Assembly (NCBI GenBank): GCA_031265875.1 | Contig: JAISCA010000019.1 | Span: 1-64,000 of the forward strand | Direction of reading: 5' to 3' | DNA from: Propionibacteriaceae bacterium | GTDB taxonomy: Bacteria > Actinomycetota > Actinomycetes > Propionibacteriales > Propionibacteriaceae | DNA: 64,000 nucleotides | In this document: positions 47,916 to 62,463 of the stretch, in pieces | Numbering within the stretch: position 1 is the stretch's first letter | How the letters are laid out: each line of letters starts with the position of its first letter | Program-made: the position numbers and the translations under genes | The notes under the pieces: model-generated | What the model was told of the DNA's origin: nothing | The model's input: only the letters and a program-made list of their open reading frames with translations | Databases searched by the model: none

Positions 47916-49180
47916 GCACTGTCTGGCAGATCGTGGCGGCGCTGGTTTTCTTCGCCCTCATCCTGGTCTCGGTCGGCTTGCACGAGTTGGGCCACTTCAT
48001 ACCCAGCAAGCTGTTCAGGGTCAAGGTGACCCAGTTCTTCATCGGCTTCGGCAAGAACCTGTGGAAGACCAAGCGGGGCGAGACCGAGTACGGCGTCAAA
48101 CTGGTGCCGCTGGGCGGTTACGTCCAACTGGTCGGCATGTATCCTCCCCAACGCCCGGGCAAGGACACCCGTCTGAAGCGGCTGGCCGACTCGGCCCGAG
48201 CGTCCGAGTGGGAGAAGATCAGCCAGCAGGACGTCGAATCGGGCCGCTTGTTCTATCAACGTCCGATCTGGCAGCGCCTGGTGGTGATGGCGGCGGGCGT
48301 CAGCATGAACCTGCTGGTGGCCTTCCTGCTCTTCGCCGGCGTCAATTTGGGCTATGGGCAATCCCAGCCCCAGTTGACCGTCCAGACCGTGCAGGCCTGT
48401 CTCGACGCCACGGCGCCGACCTGTCAGGCCACTCCGGCCGGGGCCGCCGGCCTGCTGCCGGGTGATCGGATGATCAGCCTCAACGGCGTGGCCTACGACT
48501 CCTGGGACGGCCTCTCCGGCGCCATCCGGGACAACCTCGACAATCCGGTTAGCCTGGTGGTGGAGCGCCCCGGCCAAGGCCGGGTCGAATTGCCCACGGT
48601 GCCGGGCCAGGTGCGTCAGGCGGTCGACCGGAACGATTCCAACCGGACCGTGACGGTCGGTTTCCTGGGCGTCAGCCCGGTCTATGAGCGGGTGCCAGTG
48701 GGCCCGGTCGCGACCCTGGCCGAGATGGGTCAGTTGATCAAGGCGGCGGTCCAGGCTCTGATCGATCTGCCGGTCTCGGTCTTTCAGACCGTGGTCGACT
48801 TGGCGACGGGGGCGCCCAGGGACGACAGCAGCCCCATCAGCGTGCTGGGAGCTTCGATCCTGGCCGGTCAGGTGGCGACGGCGCCGGGGGCGGAAGTCGG
48901 CGCCAAGGTCGCCGTCTACCTCCTGTTGTTGGCCCAGATCAACCTCTTCGTGGCCATCTTCAACCTAGTGCCGTTGCTGCCCTTCGACGGCGGCCACATC
49001 GCCGCCGCCCTCTTCGAAGGGCTGCGCCGGGGCTGGGCCAAGCTGCGTCGTCGGCCCGATCCCGGTCCGGCCGACACGGCCAAGCTGCTGCCAGTGGCCT
49101 GGCTGGTGGCGGTCTTCCTGGTGATCGTCTTCCTAGTTCTGATCGTGGCCGACATCTTCAGTCCGGTCAGCCTGTTCTGA
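47912..49180 (+). CDS. rseP: Site-2 protease family M50 metalloprotease (RseP/Rip1-like)
   Basis: [15 protein letters not shown] HExxH motif, PDZ region, [12 protein letters not shown]. Confidence 0.94.
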   Translation: MSTVWQIVAALVFFALILVSVGLHELGHFIPSKLFRVKVTQFFIGFGKNLWKTKRGETEYGVKLVPLGGYVQLVGMYPPQRPGKDTRLKRLADSARASEWEKISQQDVESGRLFYQRPIWQRLVVMAAGVSMNLLVAFLLFAGVNLGYGQSQPQLTVQTVQACLDATAPTCQATPAGAAGLLPGDRMISLNGVAYDSWDGLSGAIRDNLDNPVSLVVERPGQGRVELPTVPGQVRQAVDRNDSNRTVTVGFLGVSPVYERVPVGPVATLAEMGQLIKAAVQALIDLPVSVFQTVVDLATGAPRDDSSPISVLGASILAGQVATAPGAEVGAKVAVYLLLLAQINLFVAIFNLVPLLPFDGGHIAAALFEGLRRGWAKLRRRPDPGPADTAKLLPVAWLVAVFLVIVFLVLIVADIFSPVSLF

Positions 49181-49205
49181 CTGTGAGCGCCCGAAAGGAC
49201 CATCT

Positions 49206-50345
49206 GTGACTGTCAATCTCGCTTTGTCGGCCAAGCCGGCGGTCTTAGCCCAACGGCGGCCGTCGCGTCAGATCGCGGTCGGACGGGTCCTAGTCGGTGG
49301 TTCGGCCCCGATCTCGGTCCAGTCCATGACCACCACCAAGACCACCGACGTCGACGCCACCTTGCGTCAGATCGCCGAATTGGCGACGGCGGGCTGCGAC
49401 ATCGTGCGGGTGGCCGTGCCCAGCCAGGACGACGCCGACGCCCTGCCCCAGCTGACCCGGCGCTCGCCCATCCCGGTCATCGCCGACATCCACTTCCAGC
49501 CCCGTTACGTCTTGGAGGCGATCGCGGCTGGTTGCGCCGCCGTCCGGGTCAATCCGGGCAACATCAAAGCTTTCGACGACAAGGTCGGCCAGATCGCGCG
49601 CGCCGCCCGCCAAGCCGGGGTGTCCTTGCGCATCGGCGTCAACGCCGGCTCCTTGGACCGCCGCCTGCTGGCCAAACACGGCCGGGCCACCGCTCAGGCC
49701 CTGGTCGAATCGGCCCTGCTGGAGGCCAGCTTGTTCGAGGAGCATGACTTCTTCGACTTCAAGATCTCGGTCAAGCACCACGATCCGGTGGTCATGATCG
49801 AGGCTTATCGCCAGTTGGCCGCCCGCTGCGACTACCCGCTCCATCTGGGCGTGACCGAGGCCGGCCCGGCCCTGCAAGGCACCGTCAAGTCGGCCGTCGC
49901 CTTCGGCGTCCTTTTGGCCGAGGGCATCGGCGACACCATCCGAGTGTCGCTGTCCGCCCCACCGGTCGAGGAGGTCAAGGTCGGCCGGCAGATCTTGGAG
50001 TCGCTCAACCTGCGCCCGCGCCAACTCGAGATCGTCTCCTGTCCCTCCTGCGGCCGGGCCCAAGTCGACGTCTTCACTTTGGCCGAACAGGTCACAGCCG
50101 GTCTGGAGGGGCTCAAAACGCCGCTGCGGGTGGCGGTCATGGGCTGCGTCGTGAATGGTCCGGGCGAGGCCCGTGAAGCCGACCTGGGGGTGGCCTCGGG
50201 CAACGGCAAGGGCCAGATCTTCGTCAAGGGCGAGGTCGTCAAGACCGTCCCCGAAGCCGACATCGTGGCCACCTTGCTGGCTGAGGCGCGGCGTCTGGCG
50301 GCCGAGCGGCCGGGCGTCGGCCAGCCGATCGTGACGGTTCACTGA
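49206..50345 (+). CDS. ispG: 4-hydroxy-3-methylbut-2-enyl diphosphate synthase
   Basis: [68 protein letters not shown]. Confidence 0.97.
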   Translation: MTVNLALSAKPAVLAQRRPSRQIAVGRVLVGGSAPISVQSMTTTKTTDVDATLRQIAELATAGCDIVRVAVPSQDDADALPQLTRRSPIPVIADIHFQPRYVLEAIAAGCAAVRVNPGNIKAFDDKVGQIARAARQAGVSLRIGVNAGSLDRRLLAKHGRATAQALVESALLEASLFEEHDFFDFKISVKHHDPVVMIEAYRQLAARCDYPLHLGVTEAGPALQGTVKSAVAFGVLLAEGIGDTIRVSLSAPPVEEVKVGRQILESLNLRPRQLEIVSCPSCGRAQVDVFTLAEQVTAGLEGLKTPLRVAVMGCVVNGPGEAREADLGVASGNGKGQIFVKGEVVKTVPEADIVATLLAEARRLAAERPGVGQPIVTVH

Positions 50346-50362
50346 GAACCTGGTCCGAAGCC

Positions 50363-51196
50363 ATGCCGACCGTGCGGGAACTCGGACCGGAGGACCTGTC
50401 CCAGGCCCTGGCCCTGGTGGCGCCCCGTCCGGTCGAGCACGTCGCCGTGACCGCCCGTCTGCGGGGCAGCCGCCTGGACCCCGCCTTGTTGGAGCGGACA
50501 GCCCTGGGCTGGGGCGAGGGCCGAACGGTGGCGGCCCTGCTCTACCGTGGCCCCAGCTTGATGCCGGTCGGCTCCGACCCCGAGGCCTGGACCGCCTTCG
50601 CCCGTCGCCTCGGGGCCTTCCGCCAGGCCGCCTCCATCGTCGGGCTGAGAGACTCGGCCATGGGGCTGTGGGGCAGTCTGGCCGAGCGCTATCCCTTGGC
50701 TTGGGGGCGGCCCCGTTCGGTGCGCGCCTGCCAGCCCATCTTGGCCCTCGACCACGACCCGGCCGGGCCGGTCGATCCCCGGGTGCGGGAGATCGGGCCG
50801 GCCTGGCTGGACAGCTATCACGCCGCCTCCGTGGCGATGTACACGGAGGAGATCGGACTGTCGCCGGTCGAACTCTCCGGCTCTTACCGTCATCACATCC
50901 AGAGTCTGCTCAGCCGGGGCCTCGGCTTCGGGTTGATCGAGGACGATCAGGTCGTCTTCAAGACCGACGTGTCGGTCCATTCCGGCCCGGTCTGCCAACT
51001 GGGCGGCGTCTGGCTGCGGCCCGACCAGCGCGGTCGGGGCCTGTCCGCTCCGGCCCTGGCCGCCGTCATACGGCTCTGTCGGCAGCGTTGGCCGATCGTC
51101 TCCCTCTACGTCAACGACTACAACCGCCGGGCTCTGGCCTTGTACCACCGGCTCGGTTTCGAACCGGTCAGCCAAGCCGCCACCATCCTCTTCTGA
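50363..51196 (+). CDS. GNAT-family acetyltransferase with N-terminal DUF4081-like domain
   Basis: C-terminal VCQLGGVWLRPDQRGRGLSAPALAAVI ... LYVNDYNRRALALYHRLGFEPV. Confidence 0.87.
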   Translation: MPTVRELGPEDLSQALALVAPRPVEHVAVTARLRGSRLDPALLERTALGWGEGRTVAALLYRGPSLMPVGSDPEAWTAFARRLGAFRQAASIVGLRDSAMGLWGSLAERYPLAWGRPRSVRACQPILALDHDPAGPVDPRVREIGPAWLDSYHAASVAMYTEEIGLSPVELSGSYRHHIQSLLSRGLGFGLIEDDQVVFKTDVSVHSGPVCQLGGVWLRPDQRGRGLSAPALAAVIRLCRQRWPIVSLYVNDYNRRALALYHRLGFEPVSQAATILF

Positions 51197-51286
51197 GGCT
51201 GGTGTCCTCCGCTGGAAGCTGACGGCGGGGAGACTGGGCCGGACGGTAGGATCACCTGCGGTAGTCCCGCCCACGGAGGAGTCGCC

Positions 51287-53074
51287 TTGCCTGTCATTCG
51301 GATGTCAGAGTTGTTCGTCCGCACCCTGCGCCAGGATCCGGCCGACGCCGAGGCGTCGAGCCATCGCTGGCTGACCCGGGCCGGGTACATCCGCCGGGTC
51401 GCCCCCGGCGTCTACTCCTGGCTGCCGCTGGGGCTGCGGGTCTTGGCCAAGGTCGAGGCCATCGTCCGGCAGGAGATGGAGGCCATCGGGGCCCAAGAGG
51501 TGCGTTTCCCGGCCCTGTTGCCGCGGGAGCCCTACGAGGCCACCGGGCGTTGGTCCGACTACGGGGCCAACCTCTTCCGGCTGCAGGATCGCCGGGGCGG
51601 CGATTATCTGCTGGGTCCGACCCACGAGGAGATGTTCACTCTGCTGGTCAAGGATCTCTACTCGTCCTACAAGGACCTGCCTGTGATCCTGTTCCAGATC
51701 CAGACCAAGTACCGCGACGAGGCCAGACCGAGGGCCGGCATCCTGCGCGGACGCGAGTTCATCATGAAGGACTCCTACTCCTTCGACTTGGACGAGGCCG
51801 GTTTGCAGGCCTCTTACGAGGCCCACCGTCAGGCCTACATCAAGGTCTTCGACCGGCTCGGCTTCGAGTACGTGGTGGTTCAGGCCATGTCCGGGGCCAT
51901 GGGCGGTTCGGCCTCGGAGGAGTTCCTGGTCGTCAGTGAGGCGGGCGAGGACACTTTCGTGCGTTCGCCAGGCGGTTACGCCGCCAACGTCGAGGCCGTC
52001 CAGGTGGCGCCGGCCGAACCGGTCGACGCCAGCGGGACCCCGGCGGCCCGGGTCATTCTGACGCCGGGGGCGGGCACCATCGACAGCCTGGTCGAGGCCT
52101 GCCAGCGGGCCGCGCCCCGCTCAGACCGGCCTTGGACCGGGGCGGACACCCTGAAGAACGTCGTTCTCATGCTGACCGCTCCCACGGGGGAGCGTCAGCC
52201 GCTGGTGATCGGTTTGCCGGGTGATCGCGAGGTCGATCTCAAACGACTGGAGGCGGCGGTCGCCCCAGCCGAGGCGACCCCCTTCGGGGAAGAGGATTTC
52301 GCCGCCCACCCGGAGCTGGTCAAGGGCTACATCGGCCCAGTCCGCCTGGCCGAGGCCGGTCCGGTGGCGGTGCTGGGGGAGCGGGGCTCGTCTGGCCTGC
52401 GCTATCTAGTCGATCCCCGGGTGGGACCCGGCAGCGCTTGGGTGACCGGGGCCAACCAGGCCGATCGGCACCTAGTCGATCTGGTGGCCGGACGCGACTT
52501 CCAGGCCGACGGCGTCATCGACGTGGCCGAGATCAAACCGGGCGACCCGGCGCCGGACGGCTCTGGACCGCTGTCTTTGACCCGGGGCGTCGAGATGGGC
52601 CACATCTTCCAGCTGGGGCGCAAGTACGCCGAGGCCCTCGGCCTCAAGGTGCTGGACCGGGACGGCCGCTTGGTCACGGTCACCATGGGCTCGTACGGCA
52701 TCGGCGTCTCGCGGGCCGTCGCCATGGTGGCGGAGGCGACCTGCGACGAGCGAGGGTTGGCCTGGCCCAAGGAGCTGGCGCCCTACGACGTCGTGATCGT
52801 GCTGGCGGGCAAGGAGGAGTCCATGCGTCAGGCCGCTCAGAGCCTGGCCGACGAACTGTCCGCAGCCGGCCTGGACGTGGTGTTGGACGACCGGCCGGTC
52901 TCGCCCGGAGTCAAGTTCGCCGATTCCGAACTGATCGGCTTCCCCCTCTCGGTGGTGGTGGGCCGGTCCCTGGCCGATGGCTTGGTCGAGATCCGTCAGC
53001 GAGCCTCGGGGCAGCGCCAGCCGGCGCCGCTGGCCGAGGCGGCTGGGCTGATCGTCGAGGCCGTCCGCGGTTGA
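51287..53074 (+). CDS. proS: Prolyl-tRNA synthetase
   Basis: [71 protein letters not shown]. Confidence 0.97.
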   Translation: MPVIRMSELFVRTLRQDPADAEASSHRWLTRAGYIRRVAPGVYSWLPLGLRVLAKVEAIVRQEMEAIGAQEVRFPALLPREPYEATGRWSDYGANLFRLQDRRGGDYLLGPTHEEMFTLLVKDLYSSYKDLPVILFQIQTKYRDEARPRAGILRGREFIMKDSYSFDLDEAGLQASYEAHRQAYIKVFDRLGFEYVVVQAMSGAMGGSASEEFLVVSEAGEDTFVRSPGGYAANVEAVQVAPAEPVDASGTPAARVILTPGAGTIDSLVEACQRAAPRSDRPWTGADTLKNVVLMLTAPTGERQPLVIGLPGDREVDLKRLEAAVAPAEATPFGEEDFAAHPELVKGYIGPVRLAEAGPVAVLGERGSSGLRYLVDPRVGPGSAWVTGANQADRHLVDLVAGRDFQADGVIDVAEIKPGDPAPDGSGPLSLTRGVEMGHIFQLGRKYAEALGLKVLDRDGRLVTVTMGSYGIGVSRAVAMVAEATCDERGLAWPKELAPYDVVIVLAGKEESMRQAAQSLADELSAAGLDVVLDDRPVSPGVKFADSELIGFPLSVVVGRSLADGLVEIRQRASGQRQPAPLAEAAGLIVEAVRG

Positions 53075-53078
53075 GACG

Positions 53079-53867
53079 GTGGCCGATTGGCTGCCTTGGG
53101 GCAGCCTCCTCCTGATCGTCCTGGCGGCCCTCTTGGCCGGCTGGATCGACGCCGTGGTGGGCGGTGGCGGCGCCATTCAACTGCCCGCCTTGCTGGTCGG
53201 CCTGCCCTCTTCGATCGAGGTCGCCACCATCGCCGGCACCAACAAGTTGAGTTCGGTGGCCGGCACGGCGGCGGCCTCGGCCACCTATCTGCGGCGGGTG
53301 CGGGTGGATTGGTCGGTGGTCCTGCCCTTGGTCGCCGCGGCTGGGCTGGGCTCGGCCTTGGGCGCCCGCTTGGTCGGCTACCTGCCCCGGGCCGCTTTCA
53401 CCCCGCTGGTGGCCCTGACGGTGGCGGCGGTGGGGTTGTACACCTGGCGGCGTCCCCGCCTGGGGCAGGACGATCAACCGCCTCGGAGCCGTTCCAGCCT
53501 GATCGGCCGGGCCCTGCCCCTGGGCGCCGCGGCTGGGGTCTGGGACGGTCTGATCGGCCCTGGCACCGGCGTCCTCTTGCTGATCGGCTTGGCCGCTTGG
53601 TTGGGCTATGGCTTCCTTCAGGCCGCCGCCTTGGCCCGCCTGACCAATCTGGCCACCAACCTGGCCGCCTTGGCCGTGCTGGGCTGGCAGGGGCAAGTCA
53701 TATGGGGCCTCGGGGCGGGGATGGCCCTGGCCAACCTGGTGGGCGGAGTGGTCGGAGCGCGCATGGCTCTGCGCCGCGGCCATCGTCTGATCCGACGGGT
53801 CTTCTTCGTCAGCGTCGCCTTGGTCGAGGCCAAGCTGCTGTACGACTTGATCCGGCCTCTGTTCTGA
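53079..53867 (+). CDS. TauE/SafE family sulfite exporter-like membrane protein
   Basis: AGWIDAVVGGGGAIQLPALL; GLIGPGTGVLLLIGLAAWLGYGFLQAAALARLTNLATNLAAL. Confidence 0.92.
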   Translation: MADWLPWGSLLLIVLAALLAGWIDAVVGGGGAIQLPALLVGLPSSIEVATIAGTNKLSSVAGTAAASATYLRRVRVDWSVVLPLVAAAGLGSALGARLVGYLPRAAFTPLVALTVAAVGLYTWRRPRLGQDDQPPRSRSSLIGRALPLGAAAGVWDGLIGPGTGVLLLIGLAAWLGYGFLQAAALARLTNLATNLAALAVLGWQGQVIWGLGAGMALANLVGGVVGARMALRRGHRLIRRVFFVSVALVEAKLLYDLIRPLF

Positions 53868-53897
53868 GGCGCCGGGCCGGAGCAGGGGAGCCTGGGC

Positions 53898-54881
53898 TCA
53901 ATCGGGCCAGCCCGGCCAAGCGGCGCAGCCTTGGCCCAAGGGCAGGGTCAGGACGGCGGCCTCGATCAGAGCCAGGACGGCGCGGGGACGCCGTTCTTGG
54001 CTGGCTTGAACCCACTGGGCGGCGGCCGAGGCCAACCCGGCTTGGGCCGAGCCGACCAGGGCCGAGGCGCTGGCTGGGTCGCCGTCGGGAGGCAGATCGT
54101 AGGCCGGGGCGCCGGCCGGAGCCGGCCACCGCTGGGCGCGGGCCAATTCGATCAGGTCGTCGCGTTGGCGGCGGGCCTGCTCCAAGATCGTGCGCAGGGG
54201 CTGGCTGAGCGAGTCATTCGGACCGACTAGGCCGAGGGCGGCTCCGGCCGCGAAGACGGTCTGGTGGTAGGCCTCGATCAGGGCGGCCAAGGCGGTGGGC
54301 TCGTCCTGGACGGCCAAGGCGGCCAATGGCTGGATCGGTCCGACCTCGCACCAAGGTCCGGTCAGACCGTGACGGGCCTGGGCGGCGGCCGCCGCCAGTC
54401 CCGCCCACCAAGCCGCCTCGGCGCCGCTAGCGGCCTCGGCCCGAGCCTGTTCGGTTTGTTCGGCTTGGGCCAAGGCGGTCTCGGCTTGGTCCAAACAGGT
54501 GGCGCGGTCCGGGGCCGGCCTAGGCTGGCCGGGTCGGCGAGCCGGGTCGGGATCGATCCGGCGGACCGGATCGGGCCCGGTCAGAATCCGCCAACGGAGG
54601 GCCGCCAGCTCGGCCAGAGCGTTCCAGCGGCCCGCCTCCAGACCGGCCCAGTCGGCTTGGGCGCAGCCGGCCAAACTGGCCCAGACAGCCGCTTCGGCCA
54701 AAGCCGCCTGAGCCGTTCCAGCCGGGGCGACGGGCGGAGCCGGGGAGTGGGTCGGGGTCGGCTGACCGGTCGGCCGGGGATTCGACAGCCACCCGCCCAA
54801 GCTGGCGGCGGCGCCGGCCAAAGCTAGCAAGAGAACTAGCGCTGAGACCACCCAGAGCAGGGGCGGGCGGCGGTGGGACAT
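53898..54881 (-). CDS. Hypothetical membrane-anchored protein, possible DUF4439-like ferritin fold
   Basis: N-terminal TM, Ala-rich helices, AALIEAYHQTVFAAGAALGLVG; position next to rimP. Confidence 0.6.
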   Translation of the reverse strand: MSHRRPPLLWVVSALVLLLALAGAAASLGGWLSNPRPTGQPTPTHSPAPPVAPAGTAQAALAEAAVWASLAGCAQADWAGLEAGRWNALAELAALRWRILTGPDPVRRIDPDPARRPGQPRPAPDRATCLDQAETALAQAEQTEQARAEAASGAEAAWWAGLAAAAAQARHGLTGPWCEVGPIQPLAALAVQDEPTALAALIEAYHQTVFAAGAALGLVGPNDSLSQPLRTILEQARRQRDDLIELARAQRWPAPAGAPAYDLPPDGDPASASALVGSAQAGLASAAAQWVQASQERRPRAVLALIEAAVLTLPLGQGCAAWPGWPD

Positions 54882-55067
54882 GGCCTCCAGACTAATGGTC
54901 GCACTAGAATGTCCCCAGCGGGACTGGCGTCCTGCCTGGGAAACGCCGCAGTCGCGACGCTCAACCCCAGCCAGACGGTCGGTCTCTGGTGTGGGTTCGG
55001 CTGAGGCGGCGGGTCGCCTGGCTCGACGCCATCCCAGGACGCACTACGACAAGTTAAGGGGCCGACG

Positions 55068-55553
55068 GTGAAGACAGCCGCTCTGAGGCAGGTGATCGAG
55101 CCGGTGCTGGCCGCCCAGGACTTGGAGTTGGACGATCTCAGTCTGGTCCGGGCCGGCGCCCGCCAAGTCTTGCGCGTGACGGTGGACGGTGAGGGCGGGG
55201 CCGGTCGAGGCCCCGACCTAGATCAGATCGCCGCCGCCTCGGCCGCGATCTCAGCCGCCCTCGACGCCAGCGACGTGGCCGGTCAGCGGCCGTACGTCCT
55301 GGAGGTCAGTTCGCGCGGGATCGAGCGGCCTTTGACCAAGCCGTCCCATTGGCGGCGCAACCGAGGCCGTCTGATCGAAGTCCTGGGTCACGACGGCGCC
55401 CGCTGGTCGGGCCGTCTGGTCGGCCAGGACGACACTGGCGCCGAGCTTGAGACTGACGCCGGCCCAGTCCAGCTGGATTACGCCGCGATCGACCGCGCCA
55501 CGGTCCAAATCGAGTTCAACCGCCCCGCCCAGGAGATTCAAGATGGACATTGA
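55068..55553 (+). CDS. rimP: Ribosome maturation factor RimP
   Basis: LELDDLSLVRAGARQVLRVTVDG; YVLEVSSRGIERPLTKPSHWRRNRGRLIEV. Confidence 0.94.
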   Translation: MKTAALRQVIEPVLAAQDLELDDLSLVRAGARQVLRVTVDGEGGAGRGPDLDQIAAASAAISAALDASDVAGQRPYVLEVSSRGIERPLTKPSHWRRNRGRLIEVLGHDGARWSGRLVGQDDTGAELETDAGPVQLDYAAIDRATVQIEFNRPAQEIQDGH

Positions 55554-56544
55554 TCTTTCGGCCTTGCGCCAACTCGAACAAGACCGTGCCATCAAGGCCG
55601 ACGTCGTCATCGCCGCCATCGAGGACGCCATGCTGTCGGCCTACGAACGGACGCCTGGCTACGTCCCCGACGCCCGGGTGGTGTTGGACCGCAAATCTGG
55701 CCGGGTCTCGGTCCTGGCCCCGGAACTGGACCAGGACGGCAACCAGGTGGGTGAGTTCGACGACACCCCGGATCACTTCGGGCGGATCGCCGCCGCCACC
55801 GCTCGCCAGATCATCTTCCAGCGCATCCGAGCGGCCGAGGACGAGCAGAAGTACGGTCACTTCTCCGCCGTCGAGGGCGACATCGTCTTGGGCACGGTGC
55901 AGCAGGACCGTGACTCCCGCACCGTCAGGGTCGACCTGGGCTCGATCGAAGCCCTCATGCCGCAGGCCGAGCAGGCGCCGGGCGAACGTTACGTCCACGG
56001 GGCCAAGATGCGGGTCTTCGTGGTGGCGGTGCGCCGAGAGCTGCGGGGGCCGCAGGTGATCGTCTCCCGCACCCATCCCGGTTTGGTCGAGAAGCTGTTC
56101 CGGCTGGAGGCTCCCGAGGTCGTCGAAGGCGTGGTCGAGATCAAGTCGATCGCCCGTGAGGCCGGCCACCGGACCAAGATCGCGGTTTGGTCGAAATCGC
56201 CCGAGGTGTCGGCCAAGGGCGCTTTCATCGGCCCCATGGGTCAGCGGGTGCGGGCCGTCATGCACGAGTTGAACGAGGAGAAGATCGACATCATCGACTG
56301 GTCGCCCGAGCCGGCTGAATTCGTCGCCAACGCCTTGTCCCCGGCTCGGATCTCCTCCGTCACGGTGGTCGATCCCCAGGCCCGCTCCGCCCGCGTGGTG
56401 GTGCCCGACTATCAGCTCTCCCTGGCCATCGGCCGAGACGGTCAGAACGCCCGCTTGGCCGCTCGTCTGACCGGTTGGCGGATCGACATCCAGCCCGACA
56501 CCCCGTCACGTCAGCGTGGCTCCGGCGCCCCGGCCGAGCTTTGA
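55543..56544 (+). CDS. nusA: Transcription termination factor NusA
   Basis: [74 protein letters not shown]; start ATG 55543. Confidence 0.96.
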   Translation: [333 protein letters not shown]

Positions 56545-56815
56545 GGTGGGCCAGCCGATCCGCACTTGCGTCGGTTGTCGGCAGCGGGGTCCGGCGGCCG
56601 ATCTGCTGCGCCTGGTCTGGGATGGCCGCGCCAGTCAGGTCCGCTGGGACGAAGCCCGGCGTCAGCCCGGTCGGGGGGCTTGGCTGCACCGGCGGGCCGG
56701 CTGTTGGCAGGCGGCGGTCAAACGCGGCGGCATCGCCCGGACCTTGCGTCGGCGGCTTCAAGCCGAGGACTTGGACGAGCTGCGGGCGCTGGCCGAAGCG
56801 TGGCCAGTTGGCTGA
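56516..56815 (+). CDS. ylxR: YlxR family RNA-binding protein
   Basis: PIRTCVGCRQRGPAADLLRLVWDG; PGRGAWLHRRAGCWQAAVKR. Confidence 0.92.
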   Translation: MAPAPRPSFEVGQPIRTCVGCRQRGPAADLLRLVWDGRASQVRWDEARRQPGRGAWLHRRAGCWQAAVKRGGIARTLRRRLQAEDLDELRALAEAWPVG

Positions 56816-56975
56816 TAGAGCCCAGTCGGGCATAGAATGGCCGACGGTCTGCCACTCGGGCAGGCGAAAGCTGAAGGTGGGCCGACGCTCATGACACTGC
56901 GATGAGTACCAACCCATGAGCACGTATCCCAAAAATTAGCCGGCTTAGACGCGCGTCTGGGCCGAAAGGAGACTT

Positions 56976-59783
<2,808 letters not shown>

Positions 59784-59808
59784 GCGAGGGGCCAGAGCAG
59801 GAGGGACT

Positions 59809-60291
59809 GTGACCAGTCCAGGAGCGGCCAAGGTGGCCGGGCAGATCAAGACCATCGCCGCGCGCATGTTGAGTCAGCGGATCCAAGATCCCAGACTCGG
59901 TTTCCTGACCATCACCGACGTCCGTCTGAGCAAGGACTGGCATCGTTGCGAGCTGTTCTACACCGTCTTGGGCGACGCCGCCGCTTGGGCGGCTTCGGCC
60001 GAAGCCCTGGAATCGGCCAAGGGCCAAATCCGGACTCAGGTGTCACGCCAACTGCGCCTGCGTTTCGCGCCCGAGCTGGTCTTCCTGCCCGACGCCATGC
60101 CTGAACAGAGCGGTCACATCGAACAGTTGTTGGAAGCCGTCAGCCAAGCCGACGCCAAACTGGCCGACCTAGCCCAAGGGGCCGCCTTCGCCGGCGATCC
60201 CGACCCCTACCGGGCGCCGGCCGAGGACCCAGTGTCCGACGCCGAAACTTCGTCGCGGCAGTGGACAGCAGCCTCGGACGGGGCCGAGTGA
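59809..60291 (+). CDS. rbfA: Ribosome-binding factor A
   Basis: VAGQIKTIAARMLSQRIQDPRLGFLTITDVRLSKDWHRCELFYTVLGD; GTG start 59809. Confidence 0.94.
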   Translation: MTSPGAAKVAGQIKTIAARMLSQRIQDPRLGFLTITDVRLSKDWHRCELFYTVLGDAAAWAASAEALESAKGQIRTQVSRQLRLRFAPELVFLPDAMPEQSGHIEQLLEAVSQADAKLADLAQGAAFAGDPDPYRAPAEDPVSDAETSSRQWTAASDGAE

Positions 60292-61352
60292 GTCCGACCG
60301 AACGGACCCCGGCCGGTTTCGTCCTGGTGGACAAGCCGGCCGGCTGGACCTCCCATGACGTGGTGGCCCGGCTGCGCCGCCGTCTGGGCCAGCGCAAGAT
60401 CGGCCACGCCGGCACCCTCGATCCGATGGCGACCGGGCTCTTGATCTGCGCCGTCGGCCGCGCCACCCGTTTGCTCAGCTGGTTCAGCGGTCTGGACAAG
60501 ACCTACTGGGCTAAGGCCCGCTTCGGCGTCGGCACTCTCAGCGACGACGCCGAAGGCGAGGTGACCGAGTGCCCGGGAGCGGCCGGGTTGAGCTTGGCTG
60601 AGCTGGAGCGGGCGGCCGGCGGTCTGAGGGGCGACATCGAGCAGACGCCGTCCGCCGTCTCGGCCGTCAAGGTGGCCGGTCAGCGGGCCTACGCCTTGGT
60701 CCGGGCCGGTCAGACGCCCGACTTGCGTCCCCGGCCGGTCCACATCGCCCAGTTGGACTTGGGTCCGGCTCGGCCCGGCCTGTGGTGGCCGACGGCCGAG
60801 GCGGACCCCTCGAAGGAGCGGCCGGAGGCGGTCGACGACCGCCCCGGTCTGCCGGTGCTAGACGTCGAACTGACGGTGCGCGGCTCCACTGGCACTTATG
60901 TTCGGGCTCTGGCCCGCGATCTGGGCCGGCTGGTCGGCCGACCGGCCCATCTGATCGGGTTGCGCCGACTGGCCTGCGGTCCCTTCAACCTGGACGAGGC
61001 CGATCTGGACGGCGCCGGGTTGGCCGGCGGGGCCGCCTTGGCGGTGCGGCCGATGGCTCCCACCTTGGCTCGTTTGTTGCCCATGGAGTCGGTCTCGGAC
61101 GAGTTGGCCCGCCGCGTCGGCTACGGCCAGGCGATCGAGCTCGATCTGAGTGGACCGACCGGCTTGGTCGACCAGTCCGGCCGCTTGCTGGCGGTCTACG
61201 CTCCGGCCGATGGTCTGGCCAAGGCCCAAGTCGTGCTGGTCGGGGGGTCTATCGACTCTTGCGAGTCGCAACATTTCAATCGGCTCACTCACGAGCGTGA
61301 ACGCTCGACGTTCGCCTCAATCGTGTCTAGTGATGGAAAGGAGCCGGGATGA
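60288..61352 (+). CDS. truB: tRNA pseudouridine55 synthase
   Basis: [47 protein letters not shown] overlap with rbfA stop. Confidence 0.96.
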   Translation: MSPTERTPAGFVLVDKPAGWTSHDVVARLRRRLGQRKIGHAGTLDPMATGLLICAVGRATRLLSWFSGLDKTYWAKARFGVGTLSDDAEGEVTECPGAAGLSLAELERAAGGLRGDIEQTPSAVSAVKVAGQRAYALVRAGQTPDLRPRPVHIAQLDLGPARPGLWWPTAEADPSKERPEAVDDRPGLPVLDVELTVRGSTGTYVRALARDLGRLVGRPAHLIGLRRLACGPFNLDEADLDGAGLAGGAALAVRPMAPTLARLLPMESVSDELARRVGYGQAIELDLSGPTGLVDQSGRLLAVYAPADGLAKAQVVLVGGSIDSCESQHFNRLTHERERSTFASIVSSDGKEPG

Positions 61353-62245
61353 CTGAGACGGTCTTGGCCATCGGTAATTTCGACGGGGTGCACCGGGGCC
61401 ATCAGGCCATTCTGGCCGCCGCTCTGTCGGCCGCCGAGGGCCGACCGGTGGTGGCCGTCACCTTTTGGCCCCATCCGGTGGCGGTGCTGAGGCCGGACGA
61501 GGCCCCGGCTCTTTTGACCGATCTGCCCGACCGTATCGCTCTGCTCAAGGCGGCCGGGGCCGACCAGGTCCGAGTGGTCGAGTTCACCCCTCAGGTCTCG
61601 GCCTGGTCGCCCCGTCAATTCATCGCCGCCGTCTTGACCCCGCTCCAGCCCAAGGTCGTGGTGGTGGGCCAGAACTTCCGCTTCGGCCACCAGGCCGCCG
61701 CCGACGGGGCCAGTCTGGCCGATCTCAGCCGGGGCCAGTTCGACGTCGTCGTCTTGCCCATGTTGTCGGACAGTGGCCCGCTGTCCTCCACCCGGGTGCG
61801 TCAGGCGCTGTTGGAGGGCGATCCGGTGACGGCGGCCGCCATCTTGGGGCGGTGGTTCCGCTACGCCGGCATCGTCGTCCAGGGCGACCAACGCGGCCGT
61901 CAACTCGGTTTCCCGACCGCCAATCTGACCGTGCCGCCCGGCTTCGCCTGCCCGGCCGACGGAGTTTACGCCGGCTGGTTGACGACGCCGGACCAGCTCC
62001 GCCGCCCGGCCGCCGTCAGCGTCGGCGTCAACCCCACCTTCGACGGCATCCAACGCCGGGTCGAAGCCCATGTGCTGGCGGCAGCCGATCTCGACTTGTA
62101 CGGGCAGAGGGTCGAAGTCGACTTCGTGGCCCGCCTGCGCGGCCAGGTCCGTTTCCAGAGCCGGGACCAGCTGATCGAGCGCATGCGCCAAGACGTGGCC
62201 GCCACCGAGCCGGCCCTAGCCGCCGCCCCCCGCCCCTGGGCCTGA
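61349..62245 (+). CDS. ribF: Bifunctional riboflavin kinase/FAD synthetase
   Basis: VLAIGNFDGVHRGHQAIL; VVVGQNFRFGHQAA; GRQLGFPTANLTVPPG. Confidence 0.96.
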   Translation: MTETVLAIGNFDGVHRGHQAILAAALSAAEGRPVVAVTFWPHPVAVLRPDEAPALLTDLPDRIALLKAAGADQVRVVEFTPQVSAWSPRQFIAAVLTPLQPKVVVVGQNFRFGHQAAADGASLADLSRGQFDVVVLPMLSDSGPLSSTRVRQALLEGDPVTAAAILGRWFRYAGIVVQGDQRGRQLGFPTANLTVPPGFACPADGVYAGWLTTPDQLRRPAAVSVGVNPTFDGIQRRVEAHVLAAADLDLYGQRVEVDFVARLRGQVRFQSRDQLIERMRQDVAATEPALAAAPRPWA

Positions 62246-62463
62246 GGCCCGCCCGATCATTTGTTCCGACCCCTCACCCGCTGGTTCTACCAGCCGTTCC
62301 GACCGTCCCACTTCCCCGTTCAAATCCGTTTGATCATGACTGGCCCCTTCGGCGGCCGAGGCTTTCGGACAGCCGACACGACAGTACGAGCTTCGCAACC
62401 GTTCGATCAGACTGTTCTCGTAGACATGAACAGACTCTGTATATCCACAAGAACTGTAGTATT